From: CAWHMS01 sp963830495
GTDB lineage: Bacteria > Actinomycetota > Actinomycetes > Propionibacteriales > Nocardioidaceae
NCBI GenBank assembly: GCA_963830495.1
Contig: CAWHMS010000002.1
Span: 1,364,001-1,428,000 of the forward strand
DNA: 64,000 nt
Direction: 5' to 3'
Made by a program: the position numbers and the translations under genes. The notes under the pieces were generated by a model. The model was given only the letters and a program-made list of their open reading frames with translations. It was not told where the DNA came from and searched no databases. Below, in pieces: positions 41,264 to 48,404 of this stretch (position 1 is its first letter; each line of letters begins with the position of its first letter).

Positions 41264-41434
41264 CTATTGATTCGATGTCGAGCACGATCTGACAAACGCA
41301 GACGGCTCCGTGACGCGAGGCGTTCCCACGATCGTGAGTTGGGTCTGTCGCGCCACCTGGATGACGTCGATGTCGGCGAGCGCCGCCATCATCAGCGGAC
41401 CGATCGACTCAGCGACCTGGATCTCGTACTTCAC
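41264..41434 (-). CDS. Truncated tiny protein, second member of a paired module
   Basis: From a GTG at 41434 the product reads KYEIQVAESIGPLMMAALAD, clearly related to RYEIRVAGRIGPVLTAALEG of the gene at 48.1 kb. After about 30 residues the match stops and an unrelated tail (TEPSAFVRSCSTSNQ) follows, so the C-terminal half of the domain is missing. It overlaps or abuts the upstream gene, as its paralogue does. I list it as a probably defective copy; a longer ATG start at 41467 is possible. Confidence 0.45.
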   Translation of the reverse strand: MKYEIQVAESIGPLMMAALADIDVIQVARQTQLTIVGTPRVTEPSAFVRSCSTSNQ

Positions 41435-41457
41435 GGCTTCGGGATGCCTGCCGCCCC

Positions 41458-41712
41458 TCAGAGCCACATTGCTGCCCCCCGGGGCGCGGGCGCCAACTCG
41501 GGCACCCTGCGGAGACCACGCACGCTGAGTCCCAGGCCATGCAGCTCATCGAGGACGCAGAGCAGTGCTGACTCATCAGGAACCGAGGCGATGATCGAGG
41601 TCCCGACAGACTGGGTGGTCAGGAGGACAGGTCCGAGCGCTTTTCGCACCTGCGCCATGACGCTGCCACCCAGGGGACCAACGACTTGCAGTTCATACAT
41701 CCAGCGAGACAT
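41458..41712 (-). CDS. Tiny protein, first member of a paired module
   Basis: The 84-residue product begins MSRWMYELQVVGPLGGSVMA and contains TSIIASVPDESALLCVLDEL followed by HGLGLSVRGLRRV. The gene at 48096-48323 has the same plan (WTYEVHVNGDVDD, VPDQAALIGMLTRLQDLGLKVHEVRR). The shape, two strands, a helix and strands, is ACT-like. I do not recognise a named family. It is followed by a truncated partner in the same operon. Confidence 0.6.
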   Translation of the reverse strand: MSRWMYELQVVGPLGGSVMAQVRKALGPVLLTTQSVGTSIIASVPDESALLCVLDELHGLGLSVRGLRRVPELAPAPRGAAMWL

Positions 41713-42057
41713 GGCGTACCAATCTGAGCGGGCCTGATGTGATGGCCTCGACGGTGCCAGCCGCGGCCGTGCTTCGCCTTATCCGCAACGGATAGTCATG
41801 ATCGGGCCTAATTGGGGGTGCATCTCCTGGCTGAGGGGTCAGAGTGGTGTCTGAGTCCGCCGGCGGGAGAGCACTGGTCAAGCCTGGTCCGCGAGATCTA
41901 TGCCTAGATCGTGCCCCTGCCGGTGAACGAGGAGGCGGTTGATGGCTGCTGGGATAACGCGCCCCGCCGCGTGCGGAGAGCACTGAACCATTGGGCCGCT
42001 GCGAGCCTCTTCTGGACGATCGGTATTCAGGGTTGAGGAGGAGATCGGGGGCTGTTC
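41713..42057. other. Gene-free stretch with an inverted repeat
   Basis: I see no supported gene in these 345 bases. TATCCG-CAA-CGGATA at 41780-41794 is a perfect dyad about 70 bases upstream of the minus-strand tiny gene and may be its operator. The right part belongs to the upstream end of the IS110-type element, with GAGGAGGAG shortly before the transposase. Confidence 0.4.
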
Positions 42058-43210
42058 TTGGGTGAGGACTGGGCCGAGGCCCATCCCGACATCGAGCTCC
42101 AAGACGATCAGGGACGCGTGCTGGCACGTCGTCGACTGCCTGAGGGCATGGCCGGGCTGACCAAGCTCCACGCCCTGATCGCGGACCATCTCGACGACGA
42201 GGACGAGCCCGAGTCTGTGCTGGTCGGGATCGAACCGACCGGGGCGGCTGGGTCCACGCCCTGGTCGCGGCGGGCTACACGGGTGTACGCCATCAACCCC
42301 AAACAGGCTGCCCGCTACCGGGAACGGCACACCACCTCCGGTGCCATCGTGTCGTGGCCGGGGACAGTGAGCAGGCCGAGGTCCTCAAGACCGTGGCCCG
42401 CACCCATCAGACGATGATCTGGACCCGGCAACGACAGGCCAAGCAGCTGCGCTCGATGCTGCGGGAGTTCTACCCCGCCGCCCTTGAGGCGTTCGGGGAG
42501 GACCTGGCCGGACGAGACGCACTCGCGCTGCTCGCGATCGCCCCCACCCCCGCCGCCGGGCGCACGTTGACCAAGTCGCGGCTGATCAGCGTGCTGCGCA
42601 AGGCCGGACGGCAGCGGAACCTGCAAACCCGGGCCGAGGAGATCCTGACCGTGCTCCGCGGAGCACCTCGGGCTCTCCGACACGCTCACCGAGGCCTGCG
42701 GCATCAGCGTCGGGTCGCTGGTCGCCGTACTCACCACCATGGTCGCGCAGGGCCGCCGCCCTCGAAGGCGAGGTGCCGCGGTGTTTTGGCCAGCACCCGG
42801 ACGCTGAGATCATCACCAGCCAACCCGGCCTCGGTGTGGTCCTCGGGGCCCGGGTGCTCGCCGAGTTCGGCGACGACAAGGCCCGCGACGCCGACGCCAA
42901 CAGCCGCCGCAACTACGCCGGCACCAGCCCGATCACCAAGACCTCCGGCACCCGACGGGTAGTCCTGGCCCGCTACGCACCGAACAAACGACTCGCCGAC
43001 GCACTCCACCAGCAAGCGTTCGCAGCACTGACCGCCTCGCCAGGCGCTCGTGCCTTCTACGACCACCACCGCCGCCCGCGGCGCCACCCACACCAAGCAC
43101 TCCGGACCCTGTCCAACCGCCTCGTCGGCATCCTCCACGGCTGCCTACGCCACCGCACCATCTAGGACGAAGCCACCGCATGGGCTCATCGCCAACCCGC
43201 AGCCGCTTGA
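42058..43210 (+). pseudogene. IS110-family transposase, broken
   Basis: Pieces of a DEDD-type IS110 transposase appear in three frames. The N-terminus is GEDWAEAHPDIELQDDQGRV and YAINPKQAARYRERHTTSG. After the loss of a central segment come VAGDSEQAEVLKTVARTHQT and the Transposase_20 part IITSQPGLGVVLGARVLAEF with RRNYAGTSPITKTSGTRRVV. A TAG at 43163 interrupts the end, after which DEATAWAHRQPAAA leads to the natural stop at 43208-43210. Indels plus an internal deletion show that it is inactive. I cannot define the element's ends. Confidence 0.85.
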
Positions 43211-43396
43211 CGACATACGGCCCTGGGATATCTAGGCGTCGGTTCTCGCGCTCTTGGAGGTATGGCGACGTCCCGAGACGGCTATCTGTCCACTCAACTG
43301 AGAGGCCGATCGCCACCAGTCGACGCGATCGACCTCTCTCGTCGGCGCATCCGCGTCGATCGCCTGTGCAGTCCTCGACATTGCCCCTTCTGGGTG

Positions 43397-45214
43397 ATGC
43401 GCAGCGACGTCGCCCGATCAACCATGCGCTCATGGACGTCGAAGCCGGAGGCGGCGAGCAGTCAGGGGTTGCTGAGGCGGTACTTCCCGATCCTCGAGTG
43501 GCTACCGGCATACCGGCGCGCCTGGTTGAAAGCTGACGCCGTCGCGGGGCTCTCCGTATGGGCACTTCTGGTTCCGCAGAGCTTGGCCTACGCGACGCTC
43601 GCCGGAGTGCCGGTCCAGTACGGGCTCTACACCGCCTTTGCTGCCCTTCTCGCCTACCCCCTCTTCGGGACATCGCGCCATCTAGCGGAAGGGCCCAGCG
43701 CGGCCGTCTGTGCGGTCTGTGCCGCCACGATCACTCCGCTGGTGGGCGCCGATGCTCTCGGGACCAGTGCCGCGGCGCCGTACGCAGCGGCACTCGCACT
43801 GTCGACCGCTCTGGTCTATCTCGGGCTCGGGCTGCTTCGGATGGGGTGGGTCTCGACGTTCCTGTCCAAGGCCGTCATGGCCGGCTTTGTGCTGGGATTC
43901 GCGATCGGCATCATCATCGACCAGTCGCACAAGCTCCTGGGCACGCCTGCTCCGGAAGGATCCTACCTCCAAGAACTCTGGGGAACGATCAAGGAGATTC
44001 CCGAAACCAACCTGCCCACGCTCGCAGTCGGAGTTGGATCGCTCGGGTTACTTGTGCTGCTGCGGGCATGGCGGCCGCGTTGGCCGCGGGCACTCATCGT
44101 GATGGCATTGGCGATCCTCGCGGTGTCGTGGTCAGACCTGTCCGAACACGGCGTGGCCGTGACAGGAGACGTCCCCACAGGCCTCTTTGACATCGGTTCC
44201 CCCGGCATCGGCTGGAGTGACACCGGCTCACTGCTCATCGGGGCACTTGCTGTGGTCTTCGTCGGCTACTCAGAGTCTCTCGCAGCTGCGCGATCTATGG
44301 CGGCGAAGAGCGGTTACGAGATCGACCCCAACCAGGAGCTGATCGCTCAAGGTGCCTCATGTGGAGCTGCCGGACTCGTCGGCGGCTTCCCGGTCGACGG
44401 CAGCCTGTCGAAGACGTCGGTCGCTGCTTCGGCGGGGCAGAAATCCCAGATGGCATCACTGATCAACGCTGTGTTCATCCTCCTGACGATGCTCTTCCTG
44501 GCCAGCCTGTTCGAGAACCTCCCCTCGGCCACGCTCGGAGCCGTTGTCATCGACGCGATGCTCGGCCTCGTGACGTTCCGTGAGCTCATCCGCTACTACC
44601 GCGTTAACCGCGCTGACTGGGTGTTCTTCCTCGGCGCGATGGCGGGCATACTGGTGTTCGGGATCATTGCGGGCATTCTCATCGGCGTCGCCCTCTCGCT
44701 GCTTCTCCTCATCGACCGGTCCTCACGTACAGACGTACGCCGGGTTGGCAAGTCGCCGTCGTCCGGCATGTACCACAGCGTCGAGGAGATGCCCGACATC
44801 GCCACCACGCGGGGCATCGTGGTGCTGCGGATCTACGGCCCCCTTTTCTTCGCCGACGCGGACAGGTTCCGGAGCACGGCGAAATCGCTGGCGGGGGCCG
44901 AACCACGGCTGCGAGGCGTGGTCGTGGATGCAGGCGCTGTCACGCTCACCGACACCGACGGCGCGGACATTCTCGCTCAGGTAGCCCAAGAGCTGAAGCG
45001 AGACGGCGCCGCGCTCGCACTCGCGCGGGTCCACCGTTCGACGCTTGAACTGTGGACGCGGGCAGGACTGGTCGACCTGCTCGGTCCCGACTCGGTATTC
45101 GAGTCCATCGACGACGCGGTGGTTGCCCTCACTCAGAGCACTGCAGACCGTGCCCCTCCGGGGTCGGAGATGCAGCATGGAAGGAATTCCCATGACGAAC
45201 ACGAACACGACTGA
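43397..45214 (+). CDS. SulP-family anion transporter with STAS domain
   Basis: The protein of about 605 residues begins with the SulP signature YFPILEWLPAYRRAWLKAD and VWALLVPQSLAYATLAGVP. It has about 12-14 spans, including GFPVDGSLSKTSVAASAG, and ends in a cytoplasmic STAS domain (GIVVLRIYGPLFFADAD and GVVVDAGAVTLTDTDGAD). SulP proteins carry sulfate, bicarbonate or other anions. The start is uncertain: ATG 43397 and 43424 are both possible, and the open frame extends to 43262 without homology. It overlaps the DUF2252 gene by 23 bases. Confidence 0.9.
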   Translation: MRSDVARSTMRSWTSKPEAASSQGLLRRYFPILEWLPAYRRAWLKADAVAGLSVWALLVPQSLAYATLAGVPVQYGLYTAFAALLAYPLFGTSRHLAEGPSAAVCAVCAATITPLVGADALGTSAAAPYAAALALSTALVYLGLGLLRMGWVSTFLSKAVMAGFVLGFAIGIIIDQSHKLLGTPAPEGSYLQELWGTIKEIPETNLPTLAVGVGSLGLLVLLRAWRPRWPRALIVMALAILAVSWSDLSEHGVAVTGDVPTGLFDIGSPGIGWSDTGSLLIGALAVVFVGYSESLAAARSMAAKSGYEIDPNQELIAQGASCGAAGLVGGFPVDGSLSKTSVAASAGQKSQMASLINAVFILLTMLFLASLFENLPSATLGAVVIDAMLGLVTFRELIRYYRVNRADWVFFLGAMAGILVFGIIAGILIGVALSLLLLIDRSSRTDVRRVGKSPSSGMYHSVEEMPDIATTRGIVVLRIYGPLFFADADRFRSTAKSLAGAEPRLRGVVVDAGAVTLTDTDGADILAQVAQELKRDGAALALARVHRSTLELWTRAGLVDLLGPDSVFESIDDAVVALTQSTADRAPPGSEMQHGRNSHDEHEHD

Positions 45215-46646
45215 ACGAACGGTGAACCTCGCGCGCCAGAGGCGCCCAAGGTCCGCAGGGGTCGCCGATCTCAGCCGCGAGGATCGATTCTCTTTCGGAA
45301 AGGCGGCCCGCAAGGACGCTCCGCTGGACGGACACGGGAAGCTGGTCGTCGACGGCAGGGATGATCCAGTCGACCTGCTCGTCAGCCAGGAGGGCCCTCG
45401 TGTGCCTGAGCTGATACCGCTACGACACGGCCGCATGCTGGTCTCACCGTTCGCCTACTTCCGGGGTGCCGCACTGCCGATGGCGGCCGACCTCGCGAGG
45501 ACGCCGAGCTCCGGCCTCCGTGTCCAGCTGTGCGGAGACGCTCACCTCGCAAACTTCGGCGCCTTCGCGTCCCCGGAACGTCGACTCGTCTTCGACCTGA
45601 ACGATTTCGACGAGAGCCACCCCGGGCCGTTCGAGTGGGACGTGAAGCGACTTGCTGCAAGCATCGTGGTCGCCGGCCGAGAGAACGGGTTCTCGCGAAA
45701 GCAGCAATGTGAGGTTGTACTCGCGGGGGTGTCCGGCTACCGCTCAGCGATGAAGGATTTCGCTGGTCAGGCGCTGATGCAGGTCTGGTATGCCCGGCTG
45801 GACATCGAGGACGTCCTGCGCAAGTACCGAAACCAGGTGAAGAAGAAGCAGGTCAAGGCAGCGGCGAACATGCTCGCGAAGGCACGGCGTCGAGACAGCA
45901 CGCAGGCCCTGGGGAAGCTGACGAGGGTGGTAGACGGGCGGCGCCGCATCATCGGCGATCCGCCGCTGGTCGTCCCGGTCGAGGATTTGTTCTCCGAGAT
46001 GGAGACGGAGGCGCTGTATGAGGAGATCCACCAGCTCATACGCAAGTACGCACGCAGCCTGACGCCGAACCGTCGGCATCTCCTCGACCAGTTCACGCTC
46101 GTCCAGGTGGCGCGCAAGGTCGTCGGTGTAGGCAGCGTCGGGACTCGCGCCTGGATTCTCCTGCTGGAAGCCGACGATGGTGAGGAGCCGCTCTTCCTGC
46201 AGGCAAAGGAGGCACACAAGTCCGTGCTCGCGGCGTACACGACACGCAGTCGGTACGCAAACCAGGGCCAGCGGGTCGTCACAGGTCAACGGCTGATGCA
46301 GGCAACCAGTGACATCTTTCTCGGCTGGCAGCGCACCACCGGCCCCGATGGGATTACCCGCGACTACTACGTGCGCCAACTCCGCGACTGGAAGCTCTCA
46401 GCGCGCCTAGAGACCATGACGCCGGCTTCGATGACGATCTACGCCCGGCTGTGTGGCTGGACCCTCGCGCGCGCCCACGCTCGCTCCGGTGATCGAATGG
46501 CCATTGCTGGCTATCTGGGGCGGTCGGAGAAGTTCGACCGCGCCCTGCTCGACTTCGCCGAGGCATACGCCGATCTCAACGAGCAGGACTACGCCAGGCT
46601 CGTGCAAGCAGTAGCCGACGGTCGCCTCGAGGCCGCGGATCGCTAG
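45192..46646 (+). CDS. DUF2252 protein, kinase-like fold
   Basis: The 484-residue protein matches DUF2252. The motif LCGDAHLANFG followed about 20 residues later by VFDLNDFDESHPGPFEWDVK resembles the catalytic HGDxHxxN and DFD motifs of phosphotransferase (APH-like) kinases, to which this family appears related. WILLLEADDGEEPLFLQAKEA could hold the nucleotide-binding lysine. GGAAGGA supports the ATG at 45192, which lies inside the SulP end, so both are translated together. Substrate unknown. A remnant of a second copy lies at 47 kb. Confidence 0.88.
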   Translation: MTNTNTTERTVNLARQRRPRSAGVADLSREDRFSFGKAARKDAPLDGHGKLVVDGRDDPVDLLVSQEGPRVPELIPLRHGRMLVSPFAYFRGAALPMAADLARTPSSGLRVQLCGDAHLANFGAFASPERRLVFDLNDFDESHPGPFEWDVKRLAASIVVAGRENGFSRKQQCEVVLAGVSGYRSAMKDFAGQALMQVWYARLDIEDVLRKYRNQVKKKQVKAAANMLAKARRRDSTQALGKLTRVVDGRRRIIGDPPLVVPVEDLFSEMETEALYEEIHQLIRKYARSLTPNRRHLLDQFTLVQVARKVVGVGSVGTRAWILLLEADDGEEPLFLQAKEAHKSVLAAYTTRSRYANQGQRVVTGQRLMQATSDIFLGWQRTTGPDGITRDYYVRQLRDWKLSARLETMTPASMTIYARLCGWTLARAHARSGDRMAIAGYLGRSEKFDRALLDFAEAYADLNEQDYARLVQAVADGRLEAADR

Positions 46647-46676
46647 GGCTGGGACGATTCGTCAAAGGGCATCGAC

Positions 46677-46919
46677 ATGGGCAGTTACGAGATCACATCC
46701 ACCGTTCGCGAAACCTGCGAGCAAGGGGACCACATCCGCTATGTCGCGGTCAGTCGAATCACACCACCCACAGAAGTCGTCGACGTCTCGGTGGCACGCC
46801 TCATGCTGTCGTTCGGCGACATAGTCTTCCTTCGCGCTCCCAACGACAACGAGCGCCAAGCGATCAGGAAGTGGCGATGCGGATGCGGCAACAGGACCAT
46901 CGAGATCGAAGGCAGTTGA
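46677..46919 (+). CDS. Small hypothetical protein, 80 residues
   Basis: The product starts MGSYEITSTVRETCEQGDHI, contains alternating strands and ends in WRCGCGNRTIEIEG, where two cysteines might bind metal. The ribosome-binding site (AAAGGG) is weak. It lies 30 bases after the DUF2252 gene. I do not recognise a family, and chance reading cannot be excluded. Confidence 0.4.
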   Translation: MGSYEITSTVRETCEQGDHIRYVAVSRITPPTEVVDVSVARLMLSFGDIVFLRAPNDNERQAIRKWRCGCGNRTIEIEGS

Positions 46920-46989
46920 GTCGCCTTGCGCTCACGGAGGACCGTCTGGGCCGCCCCACCATTGCCGTGTGGACGTTTGAGCGTACGTA

Positions 46990-47170
46990 CCCCCGTGGTC
47001 ACGCTCGGTGTGCGGGTAGTGCGATGCCTCCACGCTACGAGGGGAAGCCCACAAGTTCGACGCCCGCAATCGTGGAGTTCGCCGAGCGCTACGCCGACCT
47101 CAACGAGCCGCACCATGCGGCACTTGCTCGGGCTGTCGAGAGCGGACGCACGAAGGCGGCACCGGGCTGA
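46990..47170 (+). pseudogene. C-terminal remnant of a second DUF2252 gene
   Basis: The segment RYEGKPTSSTPAIVEFAERY followed by ADLNEPHHAALARAVESGRT aligns with GYLGRSEKFDRALLDFAEAY and ADLNEQDYARLVQAVADGRL at the end of the intact DUF2252 protein 500 bases upstream. Only about 45 codons are clearly alike and they lack the catalytic motifs. It is best read as the tail of a duplicated, mostly deleted gene. Confidence 0.6.
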
Positions 47171-47190
47171 GGGGCCAGTTGCGCGTAGGC

Positions 47191-47855
47191 TCAGGCGAAC
47201 AGCAGGTCGGCTGCTGTCGCCAGCAACCAGCCGCCGACCACCAGCCCCAGCACGATGGACAGCACCCGCATGTGCCGCACGATCCATCTGCGACAGCTCG
47301 CCAGCGCCCTGGTCGCCCGAGGCCGCGCAAAGACGTAGGCGCCGATAGTCAATATCATTCCGACCTGGAACACCGCCAGGAACACCAGCAGGGCCAGCCA
47401 CGCCTCGACCGGCGACACGTCAGCCGCGACGATCTGCGACACCCCGGCCACGAACACGCCTAGCTGTTTGACGTTGACCAAGGCGATGACGACGCCTAGG
47501 ACGGTCGTCCCTCGGATCGTCATCGTGTCAAGTCGGTCCACGACACCCGGGAGCGCCTGCTCGGACGACGTACGGTGACGGATCATCTGCCGCAGCGACA
47601 TGACGACGAGCGCAGCACCGAGCACGCCGAGTGCGGCGCCCGCGACCGCCGACCCCCGTCCGAAGCCGTTGTCGCGCGACGTCGCGAGTGCGAAGGTGCC
47701 GATCGACGCGTAGACGGCTGTCAACGTGGCGACGAATGCGCTGGCCTTGGCGAGGCCGCGGGCCGACATCAACAACGTGATGGCAATGAGGAGGGAACGG
47801 GTGCGAGCGCACCGACGATCGCGATGGGGACGAGCTCTGCCAGCAGACTCGTCAC
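47191..47855 (-). pseudogene. GAP-family (SfLAP-like) membrane protein, one apparent frameshift
   Basis: The main frame encodes about 190 residues with six hydrophobic spans of the GAP family (glycopeptidolipid/sulfolipid-addressing proteins), including LLMSARGLAKASAFVATL. The expected N-terminus, VTSLLAELVPIAIVGALAPV, is in another frame from a GTG at 47855. One extra base in the G run at 47793-47795 joins the two. This may be a sequencing error, in which case the gene is intact with about 221 residues. Mycobacterial relatives take part in lipid export. Confidence 0.7.
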
Positions 47856-47871
47856 GCGGCCACTCCTCGGT

Positions 47872-48099
47872 TCACCCCGATGGGCCGCCTGGTTCGACCC
47901 GGATCCGATCCACCTCGAGCCCCAGCCGCGTGAGCCGATCGAGGATGTACCCGACTGGTGTCACTTCGTCAGCTGGGATCGTCAACCAGCAGCCCGATGC
48001 GTCACCAGTCAGCGTTGCGCCTTCGAGCGCGGCGGTAAGCACAGGTCCGATCCTGCCCGCAACCCGAATCTCGTATCGCATGGTCGGCGCCGCTGTCAC
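47872..48099 (-). CDS. Tiny protein, second member of a paired module
   Basis: The 75-residue product contains MRYEIRVAGRIGPVLTAALE and a C-terminal YILDRLTRLGLEVDRIRVEP; it is the intact relative of the truncated gene at 41.3 kb. Its GTG start at 48099 overlaps the stop of the upstream gene (GTGA), so the two proteins are made together; an ATG at 48081 would remove six residues. The pattern suggests a small ACT-like sensory or dimerising fold. Function unknown. Confidence 0.65.
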   Translation of the reverse strand: MTAAPTMRYEIRVAGRIGPVLTAALEGATLTGDASGCWLTIPADEVTPVGYILDRLTRLGLEVDRIRVEPGGPSG

Positions 48100-48323
48100 C
48101 CGGCAGGCTCGACGAGTCGGCGAACCTCGTGCACCTTCAGTCCCAGGTCCTGGAGCCGGGTCAGCATCCCGATCAGCGCCGCCTGGTCAGGGACATCGCT
48201 GCTCATGACCGTGCTCGCGGGCTCGACTGTCGCGGTGACGTTGCCGAATTCAGCTCGTATTTCGGACAGGATCCGGTCGTCGACGTCACCGTTGACGTGG
48301 ACTTCGTAGGTCCACTGCGTCAT
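48096..48323 (-). CDS. Tiny protein, first member of a paired module
   Basis: The 75-residue product reads MTQWTYEVHVNGDVDDRILS and ends with a helix-strand unit, LTRLQDLGLKVHEVRRL. It is similar to the gene at 41.7 kb and co-translated with the next gene. It is divergent from the MalT-like regulator, about 80 bases away, which may control it. I chose the ATG at 48323; a longer start at 48371 lacks similarity. Confidence 0.65.
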   Translation of the reverse strand: MTQWTYEVHVNGDVDDRILSEIRAEFGNVTATVEPASTVMSSDVPDQAALIGMLTRLQDLGLKVHEVRRLVEPAG

Positions 48324-48404
48324 TGCCTCACCCCCAGGTCGGAAGCGTTGCCAGCCTGGCATGCCGGGCAATCCCGCACATCACCCCCTGCGGGTAGTCG
48401 GGAA

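Noticed and set aside
42058..43210. Active IS110 insertion
   Set aside because: The transposase lacks a central segment and has a nonsense codon, so it is listed as a broken copy only.
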